This document shows positions 54,083 through 63,310 of a DNA stretch of 64,000 nucleotides, one piece after another. Both the position numbers and the translations under genes were made by a program. The notes under the pieces were generated by a model. The model saw nothing but the letters and a program-made list of their open reading frames with translations, was not told where the DNA came from and ran no database searches. The DNA lies in the NCBI RefSeq assembly GCF_014645815.1, contig NZ_BMML01000002.1, positions 511,924-575,923 on the forward strand, read 5' to 3'. The first letter of the stretch is position 1. Every line of letters starts with the position of its first letter. This stretch comes from Streptomyces fuscichromogenes. GTDB taxonomy: Bacteria; Actinomycetota; Actinomycetes; Streptomycetales; Streptomycetaceae.

Positions 54083-55213
54083 CTACAGGTCCAGGTCCGC
54101 GTACAGCGCCGCGTGGTCCGACGCCTCCGTGAGTTTCGACGTCACCGTGTCGAAGGACTTGATGCCGTCGGCGAAGATGCCGCGGGTCTCAAGGCCCACG
54201 TGCTGGACCTCGTGCCACAACGGCGGCGGAAGCAGCAGGTAGTCGAGCTTGTCCTGGAGCCGGGAGCACTGCCCGTGCGTGCCGGGTTCCCCGTGGTAGG
54301 AGGGGTGGCTCATGACATCGCGCAGACCGGTGTCCAGCAACTGCGCCGCCGCCTCGCTCTCCGGGTCGTCGTTGAGGTCCCCGGCGACCATGACGTGCGG
54401 GGTGCGTTCCGCCGCCGCGCGGTAGATCTCCGCGACCCGCTTCGCCTGGGCCAGCCGCAGCTCGGGGTCGTCGCGGAACTTGCTCTTGAGGTGGTTGCCC
54501 AGGATCACCAGCGGCGTTCCGTCGAGCTGGATCTCGAACTCGGGGCAGTCGCGGCTGAACAGCCGGTCGGCCGGGTGGTCCGGGTCGGTGTCGAAGAGGT
54601 GGGACCGGACGGACGTGATCGGGTGCCGGCTGAGGATCCCGATGTCGATGCCCCGGGGGTCGTTGCCGTCGATCAGCAGGTTGTACGGGTACGGCCGTCT
54701 GCCCAGCGCGTCCGCCAGGACCTGGGTGTTGAAGCGCTCCAGGGTGAGCCGGTCCTCCACCTCCACGGTCAGCAGGATGTCGGCGTCGACCTCGGCGACC
54801 ACCCGCCCGGTGTTCCGCACCATGCTCATGTCGAGGTCGTCCTGCCCGAGTTCGGCCCAGCCGGTCCACGAGCCCCGGCCGGTGGCGGTGATCTCGATGT
54901 GCGGGGTCTTCGGTGGCCCGGACGTCTCGAACAGCCCGGTGAGCTTCCCCGGGCGGGACTGGTTGACGACGATCGGCGGCGGGCCCTTCGGGTCCGGGTG
55001 CCGCGGGTCGTCGACCTCGTACGCCCGGTACGCCTTGACGATCCGGAGGATCTCCGCCTTGTCGGCGTCCGAATACGTCGGCAGGTCGAGGACGGCGACC
55101 AACTTGGCGAAGTCCGCGAGGACCTTCTCCCGGTCGGCCGGGTTCTCCAGACGGAATGCCGTGGGCCGGCGGAACAGGTTCTCCATGTTGAACGTGGCGA
55201 TGCGGATGGTCAT
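54083..55213 (-). CDS. Endonuclease/exonuclease/phosphatase family protein
   Basis: 376-residue EEP-superfamily hydrolase. RIATFNMENLF (metal Asn), VDADILLTVEVEDRLTLERFN (metal Glu), VILGNHLKSK (catalytic His), VAGDLNDDPES (Asp-x-Asn) and EASDHAALYADL (terminal Asp-His pair) form the DNase I-like site. No signal peptide. The substrate could be nucleic acid or a phosphoester. ATG at 55213 has GAGGAGG 7 bases upstream; an open extension upstream is not conserved-looking. A single gene with its own terminator region shared with glyS. Confidence 0.86.
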   Translation of the reverse strand: MTIRIATFNMENLFRRPTAFRLENPADREKVLADFAKLVAVLDLPTYSDADKAEILRIVKAYRAYEVDDPRHPDPKGPPPIVVNQSRPGKLTGLFETSGPPKTPHIEITATGRGSWTGWAELGQDDLDMSMVRNTGRVVAEVDADILLTVEVEDRLTLERFNTQVLADALGRRPYPYNLLIDGNDPRGIDIGILSRHPITSVRSHLFDTDPDHPADRLFSRDCPEFEIQLDGTPLVILGNHLKSKFRDDPELRLAQAKRVAEIYRAAAERTPHVMVAGDLNDDPESEAAAQLLDTGLRDVMSHPSYHGEPGTHGQCSRLQDKLDYLLLPPPLWHEVQHVGLETRGIFADGIKSFDTVTSKLTEASDHAALYADLDL

Positions 55214-55545
55214 GGCGGGCCTCCTCGGCGGCGCGACAGCACCACCCGGAACGGCCGGTGGCAGGCGCCGCCGGTGACTGCTCGCCGGCAGTTCCATTCT
55301 CGGAGCCCGGACGGCGCCTGTCGAACGGAGGGCGCCCCGGGACCGATCGGGCTCAACACCGCTGGAGGGACTTCACGTTGCCGCCGCACGTCCAGTTCTC
55401 CGAGCCGTCCCGGTTCTCCCGGCAACCCTGCACCACGCCGTGGTGAGGCCGGCGGCGAGCAGCCGCAGCGGGCGGCGGAACATGCGGGGACAACTATGGA
55501 ATGACAGATATTGAAATCTGTCAGCTGTCATGCCAAGGTGGGGCC
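55214..55545. other. Intergenic region with a palindromic operator
   Basis: 332 bases between divergent genes. The left part holds the ribosome-binding site of the EEP gene. The middle (55280-55480) shows no gene with a credible start. The right end carries TATGGA (55495-55500), a possible -10, followed directly by the palindrome at 55502-55523. Confidence 0.6.
55502..55523. promoter_or_regulatory. Palindromic operator of the AKR-TetR operon
   Basis: TGACAGAT (55502-55509) and ATCTGTCA (55516-55523), perfect 8-bp arms with a 6-base ATTGAA spacer. A further TGTCA half site follows at 55526. It lies 22 bases before the reductase start, at the expected transcript start, typical of a TetR repressor site. 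Confidence 0.75.
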
Positions 55546-56556
55546 ATGACGACGCACACCCGCTCCCTCGGATCCACCGGCCCCCAGGTCTCCGCGCTCG
55601 GCCTCGGCTGCATGGGCATGTCCCCGCTGTACGGCGAGGTCGACCGCGCCGAGTCGATCGCCACCGTCCACGCCGCCCTCGACGCGGGCGTGACCCTGCT
55701 CGACACCGGCGACTTCTACGCCATGGGCCACAACGAGATGCTGATCGGCGAGGCCCTGCGCACGGCCCCCGCCGCCCTCCGCGAAAAGGCGCTGACCAGC
55801 GTCAAGTTCGGAGCCCTGCGCGACCCGGACGGCGGCTGGAGCGGCTACGACGGCCGCCCCGCCGCGGTGCGGAACTTCGCCGCCTACTCCCTCCAGCGCC
55901 TCGGCGTCGACCACATCGACGTCTACCGGATCGCCCGCGTCGACCCCGGCGTGCCGATCGAGGAGACGGTCGGAGCCATCGCCGAACTGGTCGAGAAGGG
56001 GCACGTCCGGCACATCGGCCTCAGCGAGGCGAGCGCCGCGAACATCCGGCGGGCCGCCGCCACCGCGCCCATCGCCGACCTGCAGATCGAGTACGCGATC
56101 ATCACCCGCGACATCGAGCGGGAGATCCTGCCGACCACCCGTGAGCTGGGCATCGGCATCACCGCGTACGGGGTTCTCTCCCGGGGCCTGATCTCCGGCC
56201 ACTTCACCCGTGACCGACAGCTCGGCGCGGGCGACTTCCGGGCCCTCTCGCCGCGCTTCCAGGGCGACAACCTCCGGCACAACCTCGACCTCGTCGAGGC
56301 GCTCCGCAAGATCGCCGACGAGAAGGGCGTGACCGTCGCGCAGATCGCCATCGCCTGGGTGCTGTCCCGGGGCGAGGACATCGTGCCGCTCGTCGGCGCC
56401 CGCACCCGTGAGCGGCTCGCCGAGTCGCTGGGCGCGCTGGACGTCACGCTGGACGCGGCCGACCTGGCGGCGATCGAGGAGGCCGTACCGGCGGACGCGG
56501 CGGCGGGAACCCGCTACCCGGCCGCGCAGATGAGCCATCTCGGCACCGAGCACTGA
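55546..56556 (+). CDS. Aldo/keto reductase
   Basis: 336-residue NADPH-dependent reductase (TIM barrel) of the AKR13-like group. SALGLGCMGMSPLYG N-terminus, catalytic Asp in LLDTGDFYAMGHNEMLIG (Asp, Tyr), Lys in ALTSVKFG and GLSEASAANIRRA; the coenzyme loop GARTRERLAESLGAL. Note that the usual HTE/His of the tetrad appears as YRIARVD, so the family His is replaced; this occurs in some members. ATG at 55546 has AAGGTGGGG upstream and excludes the operator from the coding sequence. It is followed after 26 bases by a TetR gene. Substrate unknown. Confidence 0.9.
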   Translation: MTTHTRSLGSTGPQVSALGLGCMGMSPLYGEVDRAESIATVHAALDAGVTLLDTGDFYAMGHNEMLIGEALRTAPAALREKALTSVKFGALRDPDGGWSGYDGRPAAVRNFAAYSLQRLGVDHIDVYRIARVDPGVPIEETVGAIAELVEKGHVRHIGLSEASAANIRRAAATAPIADLQIEYAIITRDIEREILPTTRELGIGITAYGVLSRGLISGHFTRDRQLGAGDFRALSPRFQGDNLRHNLDLVEALRKIADEKGVTVAQIAIAWVLSRGEDIVPLVGARTRERLAESLGALDVTLDAADLAAIEEAVPADAAAGTRYPAAQMSHLGTEH

Positions 56557-56582
56557 CCGCGGCGCCAGGTACCGTCTAGGTC

Positions 56583-57185
56583 ATGGCAGCGACGTCCCCG
56601 ACCCCGGCCCCGGCCCTGACCGCCGAGCGCATCCTCGAAGCGACCGAGGAGGTGCTGCGCCGGCACGGTCCGGCCAAGGCCACCGTGGTGGACGTGGCCC
56701 GCGCGCTCGGCGTCAGCCACGGCAGTGTCTACCGGCACTTCCGGACCAAGGCGGCGCTGCGGGAGGCCGTGACGAAGCGCTGGCTGGACCGGACCTCGGA
56801 GCTGCTGTCCGGGATCGCGGCCGGGGCAGGGGACCCGGAGGCCCGGCTGCGCGACTGGCTGCGGGCCCTGTTCGACGCGAAGCGGCGCAAGGCGGGCGCC
56901 GACCCGGAGCTGTTCGCCACCTACATGGTGCTGGCCGACGAGAGCGGCCCGGCGGTCAGCGGGCACATCGCCGACCTGATCGGGCAGCTGACCGGGATCA
57001 TCCGGGACGGGGCCGGGACGGGTGTCTTCACCGTGCCCGACCCGGCGGCCGCGGCCCGGAGCGTCTTCCACGCCACCGGCCGCTTCCACGACCCGGGCTA
57101 TGCCCGTGAGTGGGAGCGGCCGGAGGCCGAGGCGGACTTCGGGGCGCTGGTGGAGCTGCTGCTGCGGGGCCTCAGCTCACGTTGA
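56583..57185 (+). CDS. TetR-family regulator of the reductase operon
   Basis: 200-residue TetR regulator. HTH VVDVARALGVSHGSVYRHFRTKAALREAVTKRWL (about 38-70), with a TetR_C domain after it. It lies 26 bases downstream of the aldo/keto reductase on the same strand. The palindrome upstream of the reductase is the likely binding site, giving an autoregulated reductase-regulator operon. The 3' end overlaps the convergent secreted-protein gene by 14 bases. Confidence 0.9.
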   Translation: MAATSPTPAPALTAERILEATEEVLRRHGPAKATVVDVARALGVSHGSVYRHFRTKAALREAVTKRWLDRTSELLSGIAAGAGDPEARLRDWLRALFDAKRRKAGADPELFATYMVLADESGPAVSGHIADLIGQLTGIIRDGAGTGVFTVPDPAAAARSVFHATGRFHDPGYAREWERPEAEADFGALVELLLRGLSSR

Positions 57186-57612
57186 CCGTCACGGTCGGGG
57201 AGTAGACCTTCTTGCCGACCGCGGCGACCCGCAGGTGTTCGGCGCCCGGGTTGTTGATCTTGGCGGTCAGCGCGTAGGAGCTGCCGTTCTTGACCTTCGC
57301 GTTCGCCCTGAGCGGGATCCACTTGCCGTTCTTCTCGTGCTGGAGCACCAGCGGCCAGCCCACCCTGAGCCCCTGGGTACGGCCGGTGAAGGTCACCGAG
57401 TCGCCGACGTGGATCGAGGTCGTGCTCGCCCTGACCGAGATCGAGGGCATGGTGGACGGGCTCGGCTTCGGGTGGGGCCTGGCGGTCATGGTGGGCGACG
57501 GGGCCGGCCTGGCCTCGGTGGCGACGGCCCCGGCGGTACCGGCCGACAGCAGGGCCACGGAGAGCGCACCGGCGGCGAGGGCGCGGGAGATCTGGCGCTG
57601 GGTGGTGTGCAT
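57172..57612 (-). CDS. Secreted single-domain protein
   Basis: 146 residues. Signal peptide (MHTTQRQISRALAAGALSVALLSAGTAGAVA), a Pro/Ser/Thr spacer (PAPSPTMTARPHPKPSPSTM), then one Ig-like beta domain of ~90 residues (SISVRASTTSIHVGDSVTFTGRTQGLRVGWPLVLQHEKNGKWIPLRANAKVKNGSSYALTAKINNPGAEHLRVAA), the fold used as a stalk or binding module in surface proteins. No anchor. ATG at 57612 has AGGAG 8 bases upstream. Function unknown. Confidence 0.78.
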   Translation of the reverse strand: MHTTQRQISRALAAGALSVALLSAGTAGAVATEARPAPSPTMTARPHPKPSPSTMPSISVRASTTSIHVGDSVTFTGRTQGLRVGWPLVLQHEKNGKWIPLRANAKVKNGSSYALTAKINNPGAEHLRVAAVGKKVYSPTVTVNVS

Positions 57613-58021
57613 GGACGTACTCCTGTCGAGTGACGGGGGGACTCGACAAGGGTTGGCCGGGTCGCGCCCGGCGGCGACCCGAGCGGTTCCGGGCGCGGGT
57701 GGGCGCCGCCTCTCGGCTCGGTAAAGTCCGCAGGTGGCGACGGGCGCCCTGACCTCGTGCTTCCGCCCCGGATGCTCACCCGAACGGCGTAACGCGCACG
57801 TGCGGCGGCGACCCGCGGAGGCCCGCACCGACGAAGCCGGCACCGGGCCGGGTCCGACCGGCCGGACCATGAGCCCCGCGACCGTACCTGCGACCGGGCC
57901 GCCACGCACGGCGACACCGCCGACCGGGCCCCGGCCCCTCAGGGAGCGGCAGGTGCGGCTGTGGTGGGGGCGCGGCGGGTGGCCGGTGGTCGTCGGCGGC
58001 ACTGCTCCCGTCGGCGGCAGG
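57613..58021. other. Intergenic region, no gene seen
   Basis: 409 bases between two - strand genes. An open frame at 57734-58030 on the + strand lacks a ribosome-binding site and has an arbitrary Pro/Arg-rich composition, so it is not accepted. No clear promoter palindrome. Confidence 0.55.
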
Positions 58022-58240
58022 TCATCGTGAGGGCTGGGCGCCCGCCGGGTCCACCGTGGCCTGGTGGGCCTCGGCCAGGTGTTCCTCCGCCTTCAGCCAG
58101 GGCAGGAACTGCGCGCCCTTGCGCCAGCCGCAGGTGTCGCACCTGATCGTGCGCTGCACCCCCGTGCGCCGCACCCGGACCACGTGTTCCCGGCCGTGCC
58201 GGTCCCAGCGGCTGACCTTGCTCTCGTCGATCTGCGACAT
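58022..58240 (-). CDS. Small zinc-finger-like protein
   Basis: 72 residues: MSQIDESKVSRWDRHGREHVVRVRRTG, then CDTCGWRKGAQFLPWLKAEEHLAEAH. Cys-x2-Cys and His-x4-His could hold one zinc in a C2H2-like finger. ATG at 58240 has GGAGG 4 bases upstream. No signal peptide. Function unknown; a nucleic-acid or protein contact is possible. Confidence 0.7.
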   Translation of the reverse strand: MSQIDESKVSRWDRHGREHVVRVRRTGVQRTIRCDTCGWRKGAQFLPWLKAEEHLAEAHQATVDPAGAQPSR

Positions 58241-58524
58241 GACGCCTCCGGAGTCTGTGCCCGATCCGCTGTCCGGCACGTGTCGACGGCGGGCCGACGG
58301 CAAGGAGTGTGCAGCAAGACCAACATCAACGGGGACTTCTTCACCGGGTTTTAGCGAGGACGACCCCGGAGTTCACACCCGCACAAGGCCCCTTGTGCAC
58401 CCCTCTGTCCCAACCTCCGGATCATGAGCCGGACTTGGTGTACCGGCGGAAACCCTGGACAGGGAATTGACCCTGGCTCAAGATGAAAGCGACCTTGTGA
58501 AGCGGCCACCGGCACGGAGAGGCG

Positions 58525-60771
58525 ATGCTGCCGGATCCTCAACGTTTCCTGGCCGTTGCCGGCCGCCGGATCGCCCGCGCCGAGGGCGCGGAGCAGGCCG
58601 TCCGTGAGCTGTACCGCGTGACGGTCCCGGACCTGGCGGACGGCATGTTCGTCTACCTCGGCGACAGCCCACCCGGCCGGTCCGAACCGGAGCTCCTCCG
58701 GCTGGACGGGGCGCCCCCCGAACTCGGCGGCGCCATGGGCGGAACGCCCCCGCCGTCGAGACCCGTGGCACCCGACGGCGCGCTCGCCGCGCTCCTGCGG
58801 TGCGGCAGAGCGCGCGGCCGGGGCCCGGACGAGGTGGACGAGGCCCTCGGAGAACTCCTCGGGACGGTGGTCCGGCTCCCGCAGGGCAACCGGGTCCTGC
58901 TCGCCCCGCTGCGCGCCCCCGACGCCGTCGTGGGCGTCGCGGTGTTCCTGCGGCGCCCGGACCGGGAGGACTTCGTGGACGACGACATCGCCCTGGCCGA
59001 CGCGCTGTCGGCGCAGACGGCGCTCGGAGTGCGCGAGGACGCCCTCGGCTCCGGACCGCCCGCCGCGCCGAAGGCCCCGGACGAGGACCGGCTGCGTTAC
59101 GTCGGCGCGGCCACCCGGCGGATCGCCCGCGGCTTCGACACCGACGAGATCGTGCTCGGCCTGTGCCGGGCCGCCGTACCGACGTACTCCGACGCGGCCC
59201 TCGTCTACCTGCGCGACCCGCTGCCGGTCGGCGACGAACGCCCCAGCGGCCCGGCCGTGCTGCGGCTGCGCCGCACCGACCGGATGAAGGGCCCCGGCGC
59301 CGAGGGCCTGGTCTGGCCGGCCGAGACGGTGGACGACGAGCAGGACGACCTGGACGCCTCCGACTGGAGCGAGGTGGTGCCCGGCGGTGCCCTCGCCGAG
59401 GTGCTGCGCGGGGTCCGGCCGGTGTTCGCGGACACCCCGCCGAGCCGTGCCGCGCTGGGCGAACTCGTCGGCCCGGACAGCGCGTTGAACGACTGGGTCG
59501 GCTCGCACGCGATCCTCGCCCCGCTGCGCGGCCGCCGCCGGGTCACCGGCGCGGTGGTCTTCCTGCGCCGTCCCGAACGCCCGGCGTTCGAGCCGGCCGA
59601 CCTGCTGGTCGCCGCCCAGCTCGCCACCCACACCGCGCTCGGCGTCGACAAGGCCGTCCTGTACAGCAGGGAGGCCTTCATCGCCGACCGGCTCCAGCGC
59701 GCCATGCTGCCGCACTCCCTGCCCCGGCCCACCGGCGTCCGGCTGGCGGTGCGCTACCTCCCGGCCGCCGAGACCGCGCGGGTCGGCGGCGACTGGTACG
59801 ACGCCATCCCGCTGCCCGGCAGCCGGGTGGCGCTGGTCGTCGGGGACGTCATGGGCCACTCCATGACCTCGGCCGCCGTCATGGGCCAGCTGCGCACCAC
59901 CGCGCTGACCCTGGCCGGCCTCGACCTGCCTCCGCAGGAGGTCCTGCACCACCTCGACGAACAGGCCCAGCGGCTCGGCACCGACCGCATGGCGACCTGC
60001 CTGTACATCGTGTACGACCCGGTCTCGCACCGCATGACCGTCGCCAACGCCGGCCATCCGCCGCCCATCCTGCTCTACCCGGGCGGCAAGACGGAGGTCC
60101 TCGCGGTGCCGCCGGGCGCCCCGATCGGGGTCGGCGGCATCGACTTCGAGGCGGTGGAGCTGGACGCCCCCACCGGGGCGACGCTGTTGTTGTACACCGA
60201 CGGGCTGGTCGAGTCCCGGCTGCGGGACGTGTGGACCGGTATCGAGCAGCTGCGCGAGAAGCTCGCCGCCACCGCCCAGCTGACCGGGCCGGACCGGCCC
60301 CCGCCGCTGGAAGCCCTGTGCGACGAGGTGCTCGACATGCTCGGGCCGGGCGACCGGGACGACGACATCGCGCTGCTCGCCGCCCGCTTCGACGGCATCG
60401 CGCCGAGCGACGTGGCGTACTGGACCCTGGAGCCGGAGGTCGGTGCCCCCGGCCGGGCCCGCCGGCTCACCCGGCAGGCCCTGGCGGGCTGGGGCCTGGA
60501 GGAGCTCGGGGACACCGCCGAGCTGCTGGTCAGCGAGATCGTCACCAACGCCGTACGGCACGCCTCCCGCCCGATCAGCCTGCGGCTGCTGCGCACGGAC
60601 GTGCTGCGCTGCGAGGTCGGCGACGACGTGCCGCAGCTGCCGAGGGTGCGGCAGGCCAAGGCGACCGACGAACACGGCCGCGGACTCTATCTGGTGCACC
60701 GGCTGGCGCGGAGGTGGGGCACGACCCGGCTGGGCACCGGCAAGATCGTGTGGTTCGAGCTGGGCGGGTGA
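58525..60771 (+). CDS. GAF-GAF-SpoIIE phosphatase with C-terminal HATPase (anti-sigma) domain
   Basis: 748 residues. Two GAF-like sensor domains (~20-170 and ~195-375), a PP2C-type SpoIIE phosphatase (~390-610: RLQRAMLPHSLP, RVGGDWYD with metal Asp at ~421, VGDVMGHSM, TDGLVESR, DDDIALLA) and a GHKL ATPase (~630-748: LLVSEIVTNAVRHA, DEHGRGLYLVHRLA). In Streptomyces such proteins partner-switch: the phosphatase acts on an anti-anti-sigma factor and the ATPase binds one. No anti-anti-sigma gene is adjacent. ATG at 58525 has GGAGAGG just upstream. Confidence 0.92.
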   Translation: MLPDPQRFLAVAGRRIARAEGAEQAVRELYRVTVPDLADGMFVYLGDSPPGRSEPELLRLDGAPPELGGAMGGTPPPSRPVAPDGALAALLRCGRARGRGPDEVDEALGELLGTVVRLPQGNRVLLAPLRAPDAVVGVAVFLRRPDREDFVDDDIALADALSAQTALGVREDALGSGPPAAPKAPDEDRLRYVGAATRRIARGFDTDEIVLGLCRAAVPTYSDAALVYLRDPLPVGDERPSGPAVLRLRRTDRMKGPGAEGLVWPAETVDDEQDDLDASDWSEVVPGGALAEVLRGVRPVFADTPPSRAALGELVGPDSALNDWVGSHAILAPLRGRRRVTGAVVFLRRPERPAFEPADLLVAAQLATHTALGVDKAVLYSREAFIADRLQRAMLPHSLPRPTGVRLAVRYLPAAETARVGGDWYDAIPLPGSRVALVVGDVMGHSMTSAAVMGQLRTTALTLAGLDLPPQEVLHHLDEQAQRLGTDRMATCLYIVYDPVSHRMTVANAGHPPPILLYPGGKTEVLAVPPGAPIGVGGIDFEAVELDAPTGATLLLYTDGLVESRLRDVWTGIEQLREKLAATAQLTGPDRPPPLEALCDEVLDMLGPGDRDDDIALLAARFDGIAPSDVAYWTLEPEVGAPGRARRLTRQALAGWGLEELGDTAELLVSEIVTNAVRHASRPISLRLLRTDVLRCEVGDDVPQLPRVRQAKATDEHGRGLYLVHRLARRWGTTRLGTGKIVWFELGG

Positions 60772-60817
60772 GCGTGCCGCCGGCGCCGCCGGTGGCGCCG
60801 GGAGGGGCCGTCGTTCG

Positions 60818-60869
60818 TCCGCGGCGCCGTCGTGGCCGGTCGCGCAGTTCCCCGCGCCCCTGTGGGGCG
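60818..60869 (-). repeat. Dispersed GC-rich repeat, copy in a convergent gap
   Basis: TCCGCGGCGCCGTCGTGGCC followed by GGTCGCGCAGTTCCCCGCGC. The 5' part matches 25290-25317 closely; unlike that copy it has no insertion. It lies between the SpoIIE gene and the convergent MFS gene. Confidence 0.82.
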
Positions 60870-60873
60870 GCGG

Positions 60874-62301
60874 TCAGTTCACCGTGCGGGGCAGGCGCAG
60901 GCTGAGCAGGCCGGTCAGTGCCACCAGGCCCAGCTGCACCAGCAGTGTGATCAGCAGGGCGTCCCGCACGCCCTGGTGCGGGACCAGGGAGAGGAACAGG
61001 GTGCCCAGGGTGGCCACGCCGAGGGCGAGGGCGGACTGCTGGGTGGTGACCATCACGCCGCTGCCCACCCCGGCCCGTGCGGGCGGCACCTCCGACATCA
61101 CCAGCCGCAGCACGTTGGGGAGTTGGAGGGCCTGACCGGCACCGGCGACCGCGACCCCGGGCAGCAGCCCGACGAGGTCCAGGTGCGGCCAGTCCCGCCG
61201 GGCGGCGAGCACGATGAGGACGATGCCGACCGCCTGGATCACGGACCCGGCGGTGACCACCCGGCTGCCGTACCGGGCGATCAGCCGCGGCCCGGCGAGC
61301 GAGACGAACAGGAAGGCGACCGCCATCGGCGCGAGCGCCAGCCCCGCCGGGACCGGACCCAGGTGCTCCCCGCTCTGCAGGGCCACGGCGATCACGAACA
61401 TGAACCCGCTGAACCCGATCGAGAACGGCACCATCATCACCAGGCCGCTGCGCAGCGAGGCGAGCGCGAACAGGCTGGGCGGCACCAGCGGGGTGCGGCC
61501 GGCCCGGTCGGCGCGGCGCTCCACGGCGTAGAAGGCGACGGCCACCCCCGGGAAGGCGGCCAGCGACAGCCAGGTCCACAGCGGCCAGCCCGCCGCCCGG
61601 CCCTCGGTGAGCGGGGCGAGGAGGGTGAGGAGGGAGGCGGCCAGCAGCAACGTCCCCGGCCCGTCGACGGGTTCGGGCCGCTGCGACTTCGTCTCCGGTA
61701 CGAACCGGGCGCCGAGCACCAGCCCGGCGATCACGACCGGCACGTTGACCAGGAACACGGAACGCCAGCCGGTGCCCGCGATGTCGGCGGCGACCAGCAC
61801 CCCGCCGAGGATCTGCCCGGCCACCATGGAGAGGCCGGCGGTGGCGCCGTACAGGCTCATGGCCCGGGCGCGGCGGCCGCCGGCGGTGGCGGCCTGGATG
61901 GTGGCGAGGACCTGCGGGAGCATCGCGGCGGACGCGGCGCCCTGGGCGACCCGGGCCGCCACCAGGGTCCAGGCGCCGGGCGCGAGTCCGCAGGCCAGCG
62001 AGGTCAGCCCGAACGCGGCCATGCCGCCGAGGAAGAGCCGGCGGCGCCCGAACAGGTCGCCGAGCCGGCCGCCGAGCACCAGCAGCACGGCGTAGGCGAC
62101 GCCGTACCCGGCGACGACGAGTTCCAGGACCGCCTCGCCCGCGTGCAGGTCGGCTCCGATGGTGGGCAGCGCGACGTTGACGATGAAGAAGTCGACCAGG
62201 GGAAGGGCGGCGGCCAGCAGGACGGTGAACAGTCCGGGCCCGCCGAGCGCCGCCGGCGCGGACGGGGACCGTACGGTCGCGGTGGTGACGGTTTCGGTCA
62301 T
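60874..62301 (-). CDS. DHA2-family (14-TMS) drug efflux MFS transporter
   Basis: 475 residues with 14 hydrophobic segments, the QacA/EmrB-type proton antiporter family. Motif A GGRLGDLFGRRRLFLGG, motif C-like GPGTLLLAASLLTLLAPLTEG and VARVAQGAASAAMLPQVLA. It probably exports a hydrophobic drug or a metabolite. The ATG at 62301 gives MTETVTTATVRSPSA. It is divergent from an MmyB-type regulator with a clear palindrome between, so regulated by it. Substrate unknown. Confidence 0.93.
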   Translation of the reverse strand: MTETVTTATVRSPSAPAALGGPGLFTVLLAAALPLVDFFIVNVALPTIGADLHAGEAVLELVVAGYGVAYAVLLVLGGRLGDLFGRRRLFLGGMAAFGLTSLACGLAPGAWTLVAARVAQGAASAAMLPQVLATIQAATAGGRRARAMSLYGATAGLSMVAGQILGGVLVAADIAGTGWRSVFLVNVPVVIAGLVLGARFVPETKSQRPEPVDGPGTLLLAASLLTLLAPLTEGRAAGWPLWTWLSLAAFPGVAVAFYAVERRADRAGRTPLVPPSLFALASLRSGLVMMVPFSIGFSGFMFVIAVALQSGEHLGPVPAGLALAPMAVAFLFVSLAGPRLIARYGSRVVTAGSVIQAVGIVLIVLAARRDWPHLDLVGLLPGVAVAGAGQALQLPNVLRLVMSEVPPARAGVGSGVMVTTQQSALALGVATLGTLFLSLVPHQGVRDALLITLLVQLGLVALTGLLSLRLPRTVN

Positions 62302-62323
62302 GCACCGAGCCTGCGGCCGTGCC

Positions 62324-62343
62324 GAGACTGGTACCAGAGTCTC
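62324..62343. promoter_or_regulatory. Operator between MFS exporter and regulator
   Basis: GAGACT (62324-62329) and AGTCTC (62338-62343) flank CTGGTACCAG, itself a perfect 10-bp palindrome. A second, weaker pair CCTGGTA / GTACCTGG lies at 62349-62369. Both are in the 100-base divergent gap. Confidence 0.65.
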
Positions 62344-62401
62344 CTTGTCCTGGTAGGAGAAGTACCTGGCAACAGGATCGGCGACGCGGCAGGCTGGACC
62401 C

Positions 62402-63310
62402 ATGACGACCACCGCGCAGGAGACGACGCCCCTTCGGCGGACCGCGGCCCCCGCCCCGGCCCGGGATGCCGACATCCGGCGGCACGAGCTGGCCGCGTTC
62501 CTGCGCAGCCGGCGGGAGCGGATCACCCCGGAGGAGGTGGGCCTGCCGCGCGGTACCCGCCGCCGCACCCCCGGCCTGCGCCGCGAGGAGGTCGCGCAGC
62601 TCTCCGCGGTCGGCGTGACCTGGTACACCTGGCTCGAACAGGCGAGGGACATCCAGGTCTCCGTCCAGGTGCTGGACGCCCTCGCCCGCACCCTGCGGCT
62701 CGACGGCAGCGAGCGCGCCCACCTCTTCCAGCTGGCCGAAGCCGTCGACCCGACCCCCGCCGCCAGCTGCACGGGCGTGACGCCGGCCCTGTACGACGTG
62801 CTCCGCGCCCTGGAACCCCTGCCGGCCTGCATCCAGAACAGCCGTTACGACATCCTCGCCTACAACCGGACCTACGCCCGCCTGATGGGCGACCTCGACG
62901 CGGTCCCGGCCGAGGACCGCAACTGCATGATCCTCGTGTACACCAATCCCGAGTGGCGCCGTTCGATGGTGCACCTGGAGGAGTCCCGCCGTCTGATGGC
63001 GGCGAAACTCCGCGCGTCCATGGCCGGCCATCTCGCCGAGCCCGCCTGGAAGATGCTGGTCAAGCGGCTGACCGCGGAGTCCCCGGAGTTCCGGGAGAAC
63101 TGGGAGCGCTACGAGGTGGTGGAGCAGCGCAACCGGACCAAGCAGTTCCGCAACCCGTACGTCGGCCTCCTCACCCTGGACCACACGGACCTGTTCCTGA
63201 ACCCGGGATCCGGGGCGCGGCTGGTCACCTACGTCCCGGCGGACGACGACTCACGCGAGCGCCTGGCCCGGCTGTACGACCTGGCGCGGGCGGAGGCAGC
63301 GAACTCCTGA
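62402..63310 (+). CDS. MmyB-type helix-turn-helix regulator
   Basis: 302 residues. HTH (RGTRRRTPGLRREEVAQLSAVGVTWYTWLEQARDIQVS, ~57-95) and an MmyB/PAS-like ligand domain (~120-290: PLPACIQNSRYDILAYNRTYARLMGDL, FRENWERYEVVEQRNRTKQF). It is divergent from the DHA2 exporter and likely represses it until ligand binds. It is homologous to the regulator at 23394-24254, whose divergent partner is an oxidoreductase instead. ATG at 62402. Confidence 0.93.
   Translation: MTTTAQETTPLRRTAAPAPARDADIRRHELAAFLRSRRERITPEEVGLPRGTRRRTPGLRREEVAQLSAVGVTWYTWLEQARDIQVSVQVLDALARTLRLDGSERAHLFQLAEAVDPTPAASCTGVTPALYDVLRALEPLPACIQNSRYDILAYNRTYARLMGDLDAVPAEDRNCMILVYTNPEWRRSMVHLEESRRLMAAKLRASMAGHLAEPAWKMLVKRLTAESPEFRENWERYEVVEQRNRTKQFRNPYVGLLTLDHTDLFLNPGSGARLVTYVPADDDSRERLARLYDLARAEAANS

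Noticed and set aside
57734..58030. 98-codon + strand frame between the secreted protein and the zinc-finger protein
   Set aside because: No ribosome-binding site, unstructured Pro/Arg/Thr-rich composition, and it runs into the end of a - strand gene.
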